NCBI GenBank assembly: GCA_964442655.1
Contig: CAYTZM010000015.1
Coordinates: 1 to 19,914 of the forward strand
DNA from: GCA-002727615 sp964442655
Lineage (GTDB): Bacteria; Pseudomonadota; Alphaproteobacteria; TMED109
Reading direction: 5' to 3'
Length of the DNA stretch: 19,914 nucleotides
Each line of letters opens with the position of its first letter. Position 1 is the stretch's first letter. This document shows, piece after piece, positions 1 through 7,354 of the stretch. The notes below the pieces were generated by a model that saw only the letters and a program-made list of their open reading frames with translations, did not search any database and was not told the origin of the DNA. A program made the position numbers and the translations under genes.

Positions 1-339
1 TCTATGAATTGGATAAAACTTTTTAGCTTTAACTGGCCCTCTCTCATCAACAGGTGCACCCACAACATTCACTATTCTTCCAAGCATTTCCGGTCCTACC
101 GGAACAGAAATTGGTTCACCCGTTGCAATAACTTCTTGCCCTCTCACTAAACCATCTGTAGAAGACATGGCAATAGCTCTTACAGTTTTTTCTCCTAAAT
201 GCTGAGCTACTTCTAGAGTAAGTTTTTCTCCATTATTATCAATTATCAATCCATCCAATATATCAGGCAAGTCTCCTTCATATTGCACATCTACCACAGG
301 ACCAATTACTTGTGTTACTTTTCCTTTTTTATCACTCAT
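1..339 (-). CDS. atpD: ATP synthase F1 subunit beta, N-terminal part
   Basis: The first 113 codons of the F1 catalytic beta subunit; the rest lies beyond the left edge. The translation begins MSDKKGKVTQVIGPVVDVQY and runs through the N-terminal beta-barrel, including a DNNGEKLTLEVAQHLGE stretch and the VRAIAMSSTDGLVRGQEV segment, and ends at VDERGPVKAKKFYPIHR. The P-loop and catalytic Glu are not in the window. The ATG at 339 has a GGAG site a few bases upstream. It follows atpG by 33 nt, as expected in an alphaproteobacterial atpHAGDC operon. atpC would be expected just outside the window. Identification is secure from the conserved N-terminus and the operon position. The gene is cut only by the window edge, not broken. 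Confidence 0.97.
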   Translation of the reverse strand, partial: MSDKKGKVTQVIGPVVDVQYEGDLPDILDGLIIDNNGEKLTLEVAQHLGEKTVRAIAMSSTDGLVRGQEVIATGEPISVPVGPEMLGRIVNVVGAPVDERGPVKAKKFYPIHR

Positions 340-372
340 TTTTTTACTCCAGTACTATATAAATATATTAAT

Positions 373-1251
373 CTATAATGCCTCAGCTCCAGCAATAATT
401 TCTATTAATTCTCCAGTAATGATTGCTTGTCTTTGTCTATTATAAGATAAGTTTAATTTATCAATCATTTCTCCAGCGTTTCTAGTAGCATTGTCCATAG
501 CAGCCATACGAGCTCCTTGTTCACCTGCACCACTCTCACATATAGCTTTATAAATTTGAACAGATATATTCTTAGGTAATAAATCTGATAAAATTGTATT
601 TTCATCAGGTTCAAATTCAAAATTAAAATCTTTTTCTATATCATCATCCTTTTCTTCAGGAGATATTTCACATGGGATCATAGATTGTTCAGTGACTATT
701 TGAGAAATAACAGATTTAAATTTATTAAATATTATGGAACAAGTTCCATACTCATTAGAATTAAATTTATTAATAACCTCTTCACCAATTTCTTCAGCTA
801 AGTCATATCCATTTTTTATATTTATATTAGTATTTAAAATAACATTTTCAGTATATATACCCTTTAACACATCTGAACCCTTTTTGCCTATACAAACTAT
901 TTTATAATTTTTTGATTCTTTTTTTAACTCATTAATTTTATTATTAACTGCTTTTACTATAGATGAGTTAAAACCTCCACATAGACCTCTATCAGAGGTA
1001 ACTGCAATAATTAAATGATTTTTATTATCTTTTTTACCTACTAATAATTCAGGCGACATTTCATTATCTGACATAGATAGAGCTACAGAAGATACAATTT
1101 TTTCCATTCTGTCAGAATAAGGTCTAGCTGACTCCGCCACCTCCTGACAACGTTTCAATTTTGAAGCAGCCACCATTTTCATTGCTTGCGTAATCTTTCT
1201 AGTAGAACGCACACTATCAATCTTATTTTTAAGTTCTTTTAAATTAGACAT
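373..1251 (-). CDS. atpG: ATP synthase F1 subunit gamma
   Basis: The central rotor shaft of F1, 292 residues, which is normal for the family. The N-terminal helix is highly typical: MSNLKELKNKIDSVRSTRKI followed by TQAMKMVAASKLKR. The middle domain carries VTSDRGLCGGFNSSI, a gamma hallmark. The C-terminal helix, with GARMAAMDNATRNAGEMID and NRQRQAIITGELIEIIAGAEAL, is the part that turns inside the alpha3-beta3 ring. The gene starts with ATG 10 nt after the atpA stop codon and precedes atpD, so it is a middle gene of the operon. The protein is peripheral, on the cytoplasmic side of the membrane. No unusual features were seen. Confidence 0.98.
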   Translation of the reverse strand: MSNLKELKNKIDSVRSTRKITQAMKMVAASKLKRCQEVAESARPYSDRMEKIVSSVALSMSDNEMSPELLVGKKDNKNHLIIAVTSDRGLCGGFNSSIVKAVNNKINELKKESKNYKIVCIGKKGSDVLKGIYTENVILNTNINIKNGYDLAEEIGEEVINKFNSNEYGTCSIIFNKFKSVISQIVTEQSMIPCEISPEEKDDDIEKDFNFEFEPDENTILSDLLPKNISVQIYKAICESGAGEQGARMAAMDNATRNAGEMIDKLNLSYNRQRQAIITGELIEIIAGAEAL

Positions 1252-1261
1252 TTATCTACAA

Positions 1262-2794
1262 TTACTCTTTTACAAAGTCTTTTATTACATTTTCAATTAA
1301 TGAAGATATTGATTTTTCTATATCATCATCTAAAGCTGCATTTTTTTGAATATTTTTTATAATATTCTTATCTGCTCTAAGATTATTTAAAAGAGATTCC
1401 TCAAATTTTCCAATATCTTCTATTTGCACTTTATCTAAAAACCCCTTAACTCCAGAATAAATAACCACCACTTGTTCTTCTACTGATAGAGGCGTATATT
1501 GACCTTGTTTTAATAACTCTGTTAGTCTCGCTCCTCTTGCCAATAATTGCTGAGTTGCAGCATCTAAATCTGAACCAAACTGTGCAAAAGCTGCCATTTC
1601 CCTATATTGTGCTAATTCTAATTTAATTGATCCAGCCACCTGTTTCATGGCCTTTATTTGTGCTGAAGAACCAACACGACTTACAGATAAACCTACATTT
1701 ATAGCTGGTCTAATACCTTGATAAAACAAATCTGTTTCTAAGAATATTTGTCCATCTGTAATAGAAATCACATTAGTAGGAATATAAGCAGACACATCTC
1801 CCCCTTGTGTTTCTATTATTGGCAAAGCAGTCATAGAACCTGAACCATTCTCTTCATTCAATTTAGCTGAACGTTCTAATAACCTTGAATGTAAATAAAA
1901 TACATCACCAGGATAAGCTTCCCGTCCTGGCGGCCTTCTTAATAATAATGACATTTGTCTATACGCAACAGCTTGCTTTGATAAATCATCATATATAATT
2001 AAAGAATGCATTTTATTATCTCTAAACCACTCAGCTATAGCTGAACCTGTATAAGGTGCTAAGTATTGAAGAGGCGCAGGTTCAGAAGCCGTTGCAGCTA
2101 CAACTACTGTATAATCTAATGCTCCTCTCTCTTCTAATTCTTTAACTATTTGCGCCACTGTTGAACGTTTCTGCCCTACGGCCACATAAACACAATATAA
2201 TTTTTTACTCTCGTCTTTTCCCTCATTAACTACTTTTTGATTCAATATAGTATCAATAGCAACTGCCGTTTTTCCTGTTTGACGATCTCCAATAATTAAT
2301 TCTCTTTGACCACGTCCTATTGGCACTAAAGAATCAATCGCTTTTAAACCTGTTTGTACCGGTTCATGAACTGATTTTCTTGGAATAATACCTGGAGCTC
2401 TAATATCAACTATACTTCTATCAGGTGTCTTTATATCCCCTTTTCCATCTATTGGATTTCCCAAAGCATCTACAACTCTACCTAATAAAGCTTTACCAAC
2501 AGGAGCATCTACTATTCTTCCTGTTCTTTTTACCGTGTCTCCTTCATTTATTCCCCTATCATCACCAAAAATAACAACTCCTACATTATCTGATTCTAGA
2601 TTTAAAGCCATACCAAAAATTCCACCAGGAAATTCAACCATTTCTCCTGCTTGTACTTTATCTAATCCATATACTCTTGCTATACCATCACCTACAGATA
2701 AAACCTGACCTACCTCTGCCACTTCAGCTTCTGTGCCAAAATCTGAAATTTGTTCCTTTATAATTGATGATATCTCTGCTGCATTTAGATTCAT
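1262..2794 (-). CDS. atpA: ATP synthase F1 subunit alpha
   Basis: The non-catalytic nucleotide-binding subunit of F1, 510 residues, the usual length. It begins MNLNAAEISSIIKEQISDF, the helix that contacts the delta subunit and stator. An N-terminal barrel follows (GDGIARVYGLDKVQAGEMVEF). The Walker A motif GDRQTGKT lies near residue 170, and the adenine-pocket and interface segment includes LLLRRPPGREAYPGDVFYLHSRLLER. The conserved SVSRVGSSAQIKAMKQVAG stretch and the C-terminal helical domain are intact. Its ATG overlaps the atpH stop codon by one base (TAATG), which suggests translational coupling of the two genes. No catalytic or binding residue appears to be missing. Confidence 0.99.
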   Translation of the reverse strand: MNLNAAEISSIIKEQISDFGTEAEVAEVGQVLSVGDGIARVYGLDKVQAGEMVEFPGGIFGMALNLESDNVGVVIFGDDRGINEGDTVKRTGRIVDAPVGKALLGRVVDALGNPIDGKGDIKTPDRSIVDIRAPGIIPRKSVHEPVQTGLKAIDSLVPIGRGQRELIIGDRQTGKTAVAIDTILNQKVVNEGKDESKKLYCVYVAVGQKRSTVAQIVKELEERGALDYTVVVAATASEPAPLQYLAPYTGSAIAEWFRDNKMHSLIIYDDLSKQAVAYRQMSLLLRRPPGREAYPGDVFYLHSRLLERSAKLNEENGSGSMTALPIIETQGGDVSAYIPTNVISITDGQIFLETDLFYQGIRPAINVGLSVSRVGSSAQIKAMKQVAGSIKLELAQYREMAAFAQFGSDLDAATQQLLARGARLTELLKQGQYTPLSVEEQVVVIYSGVKGFLDKVQIEDIGKFEESLLNNLRADKNIIKNIQKNAALDDDIEKSISSLIENVIKDFVKE

Positions 2795-3354
2795 TATTTA
2801 GTCCCTTTCATTGATACTTTCAACGTTTGTAATTTTGATCTAATTGATCCATCTAACATAACAGAACCTATATTTAAAATATATCCACCAATTATGGATT
2901 TATCAATTTTAGATACTAAACTTACATCAGATCCTATAGATTCTTTTATAATTTTTTCAATTTTAATCAAATCATCTTTATTTGGAATTTCTGTACTGAT
3001 AATTTCTGCTCTCACCTCACCCTTATAATCTTTTTCCATTTGAATAAACTTTTTACAAATTCTCTCAATAATAAAAGCTCGTCCGTTAACACAAATAACC
3101 ATAAAAAAATTTAACACAAGCTTGCTGACTGAAACTTTAGTTAAAACATTTTGTAAAATTACTTTTTGATCATTTCTAGACATAATAGGAGACATTATTA
3201 TTCTTTTAAGATCATTACTTTCTGAAAGTAATTCAATAATTTTTTGCACATCTTGATGTACTTCATCTATTACCTTAGACTCTATTGATAATTCGAGAAG
3301 TGCCTTAGAATATCTCTCTACTATACTACCCATATTTTTTGAATCATTAGACAA
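2794..3354 (-). CDS. atpH: ATP synthase F1 subunit delta
   Basis: The stator subunit linking the top of the alpha3-beta3 ring to the peripheral stalk. The N-terminal helical domain carries RYSKALLELSIES, matching the family RYAxALFELA pattern. The C-terminal segment SKIDKSIIGGYILNIGSVMLDGSIRSKLQTLK matches the conserved GG(Y/F)xxxxxxxxxDxSxxxxLxxL end. It is the first gene of the operon and overlaps atpA by one base. The start is uncertain. TTG at 3354 gives 186 residues, puts the RY pair at residues 14-15 as in many alphaproteobacterial homologues, and has GGGA 9 nt upstream. ATG at 3333 would give 179 residues but has no visible Shine-Dalgarno. TTG at 3369 gives 191 residues. Sequence conservation is low, as is normal for delta. 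Confidence 0.93.
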   Translation of the reverse strand: MSNDSKNMGSIVERYSKALLELSIESKVIDEVHQDVQKIIELLSESNDLKRIIMSPIMSRNDQKVILQNVLTKVSVSKLVLNFFMVICVNGRAFIIERICKKFIQMEKDYKGEVRAEIISTEIPNKDDLIKIEKIIKESIGSDVSLVSKIDKSIIGGYILNIGSVMLDGSIRSKLQTLKVSMKGTK

Positions 3355-3385
3355 ATAAACAGATCCCAAAATACATTATTAAATT

Positions 3386-3404
3386 AAAAAAGCTTGCGCA
3401 GCTT
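3386..3404 (-). terminator. short hairpin plus T-run between priA and atpH
   Basis: Read on the minus strand, AAGCT-GCGCA-AGCTT (3404 to 3390) can form a 5-bp stem with a 5-nt loop and runs straight into a stretch of six T (3391 to 3386). It lies in the 107-base spacer after the priA stop codon, so it may be a weak intrinsic terminator for priA. It is followed after only about 31 bases by the preferred atpH start. That leaves little room for an atp promoter downstream of it, so it could instead be a leader hairpin. The stem is short and the call is tentative. The palindrome TTACGTAA (3403-3410) overlaps it. No convincing promoter was seen in the rest of the spacer. Confidence 0.35.
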
Positions 3405-3461
3405 ACGTAACATAACGATCAATTATGTGCAATAAAAGATATAGAAAATTAAACAAAATAT

Positions 3462-5666
3462 TTACATAAAATTATAAGGATCAATATCTATTTTTATTCT
3501 AATAGCTTTATTTGTCTTAATTTTTAACATCCATTCTTTAATAAAAAATTGTAACCTCATGTCAATCTTACTTTTTATTAAATACCTAAACCTATGCCAA
3601 TCTCTTAACTTAGGTATAGGTGCCGGAGCAGGACCAAGAACAATGATTCGTGAATTATTCCTATTAGGAATATGACGAGACATTATTTTTAAATAAGATT
3701 CTAAATATTTTAGATCCTTAGATTGTATTATTAAAGAAGCAAGCCTTCCAAATGGAGGCAAATTTCTGGAAGAACGTTCATCTAATTCTGCTTTTACAAA
3801 CGCATCTCTACTCCCTGACAAAATTGCTTTCATTACTGCATGACTAGAGTCATAGGTCTGAATATATGCAGCACCAATCTTTGATTCTCTTCCAGCTCTA
3901 CCAGATAATTGCATCATAATCTGTAATGTTTTTTCCGTAGCCCTCAGATCAGTGCCAGACAAACCCAAGTCTGCATCTATAGCTATTACAGTATTTAAAT
4001 TTGGAAAATGATGTCCTTTTGCAACTAATTGTGTTCCAATAATAATATTTACTTCTCCATTAATGATCTTTTTAAATGGGTTACTTTCTAAATTTTTATC
4101 AATAGTATCACTTGTTAATATTTGTAGTTTGATATTAGGAAATAAAGTGTGTATCTCCTCAGCTAACCTTTCTACACCTGGTCCACAAGGAATATTAGAT
4201 TCACTAGCCCCACATTTAACACAATCTTCTGTAATATTTTCATAATGACTACAATAATGACATTTCATTTTATTTTCTTTTGCATGTCTTACTAACCAAG
4301 AAGAACAATGAGAACATTCTAATCTAAAACCACAAGACCCACATATAGTTAAAGGTGCGTAACCTCTCCTATTAAGATAAAGAAGAACTTGTTCTTCACT
4401 TTTTAAAGCATTTTCTATAGCTGTAAATGCTACATCAGAAATCCACCTTCCTTTTTCAGTCTTAGCTTTTTTCATATCTATTAGATGAATTTTAGGCATT
4501 AAAGCATTTCCATAACGTTTAGGTAAACTCAAACTAATATATTTACCTAATTTAACATTATTTAATGATTCTAATGATGGAGTAGCAGAAGACAGAATAA
4601 CAATTGCATTTGCTATTTGCCCCCTGACCACAGCCATATCTCTAGCATTATAATTAACCCCTTCATCTTGCTTAAAAGATTGGTCATGCTCCTCATCAAC
4701 TACGATACATGTCAAGTTATTAAAAGGTAAAAATAAGGCACTTCTAGCTCCTACAACAATTTTAGCAGTACCATTTAAAACTGCTTGCCAAGTATTATGT
4801 CTTTCTCTTGGTGATAAGTCTGAATGCCAAATAAATGGTTTAAATCCGAATCTCTCCTCAAATTTATAAATTAATTGATTAGTTAGTGCTATTTCCGGTA
4901 AAAGAACTAACGATTGCTTTCCACCACTTAACTCCTTTGATATAATTTTTAAATATACTTCTGTTTTCCCAGAACCGGTTACTCCATCAAGTAAAAAGGG
5001 GTTATTTTTAAATTTAAATTTTTGCACTTTATCAACAACTTGTAATTGCAATTTACTTAAACTAAATTTTTTTATTTCTTTTTGATCTATATATTTATTT
5101 TCAAATTCACCCTGTTCTTTGACAATAATATTTTTATCTTTAATAAGCTTACTGATTACTGCATTACTTATTTTAAGTATTCGTACATATTCTCCCACTG
5201 TTAAGCCAGGATTATCTGAAATATAATTAAAAGCATTTAAACCAAGTTTAGTCATATTAGTTTTAGATTTTTTAACAGAATATAAAACTCTCTTATTTTT
5301 AACTGGCTTCATAAAATTAAATGAAGGAATTGTCATTCTTGTTACAACTGAATTATCGTACATACACCATTCAGAAAGCCAATAACAGAAATTTAAAATC
5401 TCAATTGATAAAGGTTTAATCTCAATAATATTATTTATTACTTTCAGTTTTATCTTTTTTGGTAGATCTATACCTTTACCAATAACTATTCCATAATAAT
5501 TTTTATTTTTTAAAGGAACTGAAACCACTTGCCCCACTTTAATTTTTTTTTCTGATTTATAATCAAATATCCCCTTTCCTGGGTACAAAAGTAAAACTTG
5601 GCATTTATCTTCTATATATTTTAATTTTTTAGAAATAAAAATTTCTTTTTCCTCCACTCTAAGCAA
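3462..5666 (-). CDS. priA: primosomal replication restart helicase PriA
   Basis: A superfamily 2 3'-5' DNA helicase that recognises stalled forks and reloads the replisome, about 730 residues as in E. coli. The N-terminal DNA-binding domain carries FDYKSEKKIKVGQVVSVPL. The Walker A motif GVTGSGKT lies near residues 228-235, with Walker B as VVDEEHD. A zinc-binding cysteine cluster, CGSCGFRLECSHCSSW...CHYCSHYENITEDCVKCG, follows. Helicase motifs GTQLVAKGHHFPNLNTV and QLSGRAGRESKIGAAYIQTY are intact. The gene precedes atpH on the same strand with a 107-base spacer, a common alphaproteobacterial arrangement. The start is unsettled: TTG 5666 and GTG 5657 are possible, but a GGAGG site sits ideally before an ATT codon at 5642. 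Homology begins only near residue 22, so all three fit. Confidence 0.97.
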   Translation of the reverse strand: MLRVEEKEIFISKKLKYIEDKCQVLLLYPGKGIFDYKSEKKIKVGQVVSVPLKNKNYYGIVIGKGIDLPKKIKLKVINNIIEIKPLSIEILNFCYWLSEWCMYDNSVVTRMTIPSFNFMKPVKNKRVLYSVKKSKTNMTKLGLNAFNYISDNPGLTVGEYVRILKISNAVISKLIKDKNIIVKEQGEFENKYIDQKEIKKFSLSKLQLQVVDKVQKFKFKNNPFLLDGVTGSGKTEVYLKIISKELSGGKQSLVLLPEIALTNQLIYKFEERFGFKPFIWHSDLSPRERHNTWQAVLNGTAKIVVGARSALFLPFNNLTCIVVDEEHDQSFKQDEGVNYNARDMAVVRGQIANAIVILSSATPSLESLNNVKLGKYISLSLPKRYGNALMPKIHLIDMKKAKTEKGRWISDVAFTAIENALKSEEQVLLYLNRRGYAPLTICGSCGFRLECSHCSSWLVRHAKENKMKCHYCSHYENITEDCVKCGASESNIPCGPGVERLAEEIHTLFPNIKLQILTSDTIDKNLESNPFKKIINGEVNIIIGTQLVAKGHHFPNLNTVIAIDADLGLSGTDLRATEKTLQIMMQLSGRAGRESKIGAAYIQTYDSSHAVMKAILSGSRDAFVKAELDERSSRNLPPFGRLASLIIQSKDLKYLESYLKIMSRHIPNRNNSRIIVLGPAPAPIPKLRDWHRFRYLIKSKIDMRLQFFIKEWMLKIKTNKAIRIKIDIDPYNFM
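5651..5655 (-). promoter_or_regulatory. GGAGG ribosome-binding site inside the priA 5' end
   Basis: GGAGG read on the minus strand lies 8 nt before an in-frame ATT codon at 5642 and overlaps the GTG at 5657. It is a strong Shine-Dalgarno sequence in a very AT-rich context, and no ATG, GTG or TTG codon follows at the right distance. It suggests initiation at AUU, as known for E. coli infC and pcnB. It could also be chance, because GTG-GAG-GAA simply encodes V-E-E. Confidence 0.35.
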
Positions 5667-5684
5667 AACTTATGTTTTAATTTA

Positions 5685-5690
5685 ATTATA
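5685..5690 (-). promoter_or_regulatory. priA: possible -10 box for priA
   Basis: A perfect TATAAT on the minus strand, about 20-45 bases before the candidate priA starts, in the only spacer upstream of the gene. No good -35 hexamer is visible at 16-18 bp. In DNA this AT-rich, such a box can arise by chance. Confidence 0.3.
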
Positions 5691-5718
5691 TTTAAACTAT
5701 AAATAATACATATATAAT
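5691..5718 (+). promoter_or_regulatory. possible promoter for the transaldolase-xerC pair
   Basis: TATAAT at 5713-5718 is a perfect -10 hexamer. TTTAAA at 5691-5696 lies 16 bp upstream and matches the -35 consensus at 4 of 6 positions. It sits 24 bases before the TTG start at 5743, in the divergent spacer shared with priA. The surrounding DNA is almost pure A/T, so the call is tentative. Confidence 0.35.
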
Positions 5719-5732
5719 TTTAATTTTTTATT

Positions 5733-5736
5733 GGAG
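5733..5736 (+). promoter_or_regulatory. Shine-Dalgarno site fixing the transaldolase TTG start
   Basis: GGAG followed by six bases and then TTG at 5743. An earlier in-frame TTG at 5731 would overlap this site and would add four residues absent from the family, so the TTG at 5743 is the better start. Confidence 0.75.
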
Positions 5737-5742
5737 AATAAA

Positions 5743-6399
5743 TTGAAATTTTTTATCGACACAGCTGATGTTTCTGAAATTAAAGAACTTTCTCAAACAG
5801 GTTTACTTGATGGAGTAACTACTAATCCATCTCTAATTAAAAAATCTGGAAGAAAAATTGACGAAGTTATAAAAGAAATTTGTAATATAGTTCCAGGTCC
5901 AGTTTCTGCAGAAGTTGCTGCTACTAACTATGAGGACATGTTAAAAGAAGCTATAGTTTTAAAAAAAATAGCAAAAAATGTAACTATTAAACTTCCTTTA
6001 ACTTGGGAGGGGCTAAAAGCATGTAAAAGTCTCCGAAATGAAGGAATTCTTGTAAATGTAACATTATGTTTTTCAGCAAATCAAGCTTTACTAGCAGCTA
6101 AAGCAGGGGCAACTTTTATTTCTCCTTTTGTAGGAAGATTGGATGATATTAGTATTAATGGAATGAATCTAATATCAGAAATATGCCAAATATATTCAAA
6201 CTACCCTAATTTAAATACTGAAGTACTTGTAGCTAGTATACGAAGTCCAAACCATGTGTTAGAAGCAGCCAAAATGGGTGCTGATGTAGTTACACTTCCT
6301 CCAAATGTTCTCAAACAGCTTATTTCTCACCCTTTAACAGATAAAGGATTAAAAGCATTCTTGGATGATTGGAAACAAACAGGTCAAAGTATTACTTAA
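5743..6399 (+). CDS. tal: small transaldolase (fructose-6-phosphate aldolase/TalC family)
   Basis: A class I aldolase of the short transaldolase family, 218 residues from the TTG at 5743 and full length. It transfers a dihydroxyacetone unit between sugar phosphates in the non-oxidative pentose phosphate pathway. Visible motifs are FIDTADVSEI at the N-terminus, GVTTNPSLI, and the Schiff-base lysine K83 in TIKLPLTWEG. Two residues separate aldolases from transaldolases in this family. The position of Gln59 in E. coli FsaA is Glu57 here (SAEVAAT), and that of Tyr131 is Phe129 (SPFVGRLDD). Both are the transaldolase-type residues, so transaldolase is more likely than the common annotation fructose-6-phosphate aldolase (fsa). 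It is followed 5 nt later by the xerC-type gene and probably cotranscribed with it. Confidence 0.93.
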   Translation: MKFFIDTADVSEIKELSQTGLLDGVTTNPSLIKKSGRKIDEVIKEICNIVPGPVSAEVAATNYEDMLKEAIVLKKIAKNVTIKLPLTWEGLKACKSLRNEGILVNVTLCFSANQALLAAKAGATFISPFVGRLDDISINGMNLISEICQIYSNYPNLNTEVLVASIRSPNHVLEAAKMGADVVTLPPNVLKQLISHPLTDKGLKAFLDDWKQTGQSIT

Positions 6400-6404
6400 T
6401 TAAA

Positions 6405-7352
6405 ATGAGTAAAAATATTGAACCTCTTAATAATCCTATATATACAAGTGATAATTTAAGAGAACATATAAACAATTGGTTGCAGCACCTTAGTGGAGAA
6501 AAACTCCTTAGTAAAAACACTTTCAATGCCTACAGTATCGATTTAAATTATTTTATAAACTTTATTAGAGAACATAAAGGAAGCATAATTACAATTAAAT
6601 TACTTGAAGAACTAAATATTCAAGATTTTAGATCATGGTTATCTTCACATAAAAATAAGAATAAAAACTTTTCACCTCATTCTCAAGCAAGAGCCAAGGC
6701 AGCTTTAAGATCATTCTTTAAATTCTTAAACACTAATCAAATTATTAAAAACACTTCTATATTTAATCTTCAACATGCTAAAATCAGAAAACAACTTCCT
6801 AAACCTATTGCTTTAGAAGATATTATTAATATTCTAAACATAGCAGGAGAAAAAAAACATTGGTCAGGTTTAAGGGACAAAACTCTTTTTATTCTTATTT
6901 ATGCAACTGGCTTAAGAATTAGCGAAGCTCTTCAATTAAATAGAAAAGATGTTTTAAACAAAAACAACATCAGAATAATTGGTAAGGGTGGAAAAGTACG
7001 AGATGTTCCTTTAATTGATTCTGCTACTGAATATATAAATAAATTATTGGATATTAATAAATCACTTTCCCCTAATTCTCCTCTATTTATATCTAATAAA
7101 GGAAAAAGACTAGGGGCAAGACAAGTGCAAAAGACTATGGAAGAAATAAGAGAAAGACTCTCACTTTCTAAAAGCGTTACACCACATGCCTTAAGACATA
7201 GTTTTGCTACACACTTATTAGATAAAGGTGTAGATCTAAGAACACTTCAAGAATTATTAGGACACAGTAGCCTCTCTACTACCCAAGGTTACACTGCTGT
7301 AAGTGTAGAAAAACTCAATCAAGCACATAAACTAGCTCATCCTAGAAAATAA
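6405..7352 (+). CDS. xerC: tyrosine recombinase XerC-type
   Basis: A site-specific tyrosine recombinase that resolves chromosome dimers at dif during division, 315 residues from the ATG at 6405. An N-terminal SAM-like core-binding domain (about 17-115) includes SKNTFNAYSIDLNYF. The catalytic domain has the full set: R171 (ATGLRISEAL), K194 (GKGGKVRDVPL), H261 and R264 (HALRHSFATHLL), H287 (LGHSSL) and nucleophile Y296 (STTQGYTAVS). The family motif is usually QIYTxV, so QGYTAV is a mild variant. Linkage to priA, the transaldolase gene and the suc cluster fits the chromosomal XerC rather than a phage integrase; XerD is the alternative. The TTG at 6369 overlaps the upstream gene and is less likely. 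It converges on lpdA with 2 nt between stop codons. Confidence 0.92.
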   Translation: MSKNIEPLNNPIYTSDNLREHINNWLQHLSGEKLLSKNTFNAYSIDLNYFINFIREHKGSIITIKLLEELNIQDFRSWLSSHKNKNKNFSPHSQARAKAALRSFFKFLNTNQIIKNTSIFNLQHAKIRKQLPKPIALEDIINILNIAGEKKHWSGLRDKTLFILIYATGLRISEALQLNRKDVLNKNNIRIIGKGGKVRDVPLIDSATEYINKLLDINKSLSPNSPLFISNKGKRLGARQVQKTMEEIRERLSLSKSVTPHALRHSFATHLLDKGVDLRTLQELLGHSSLSTTQGYTAVSVEKLNQAHKLAHPRK

Positions 7353-7354
7353 GG

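Noticed and set aside
4063..4245. Plus-strand open frame inside priA
   Set aside because: It is antisense to the conserved helicase region, encodes nothing recognisable and has no ribosome-binding site.
6369..6404. N-terminal extension of the xerC-type gene from a TTG inside the transaldolase gene
   Set aside because: The 12 extra residues are not family-like, and the ATG at 6405 directly follows the upstream stop codon.
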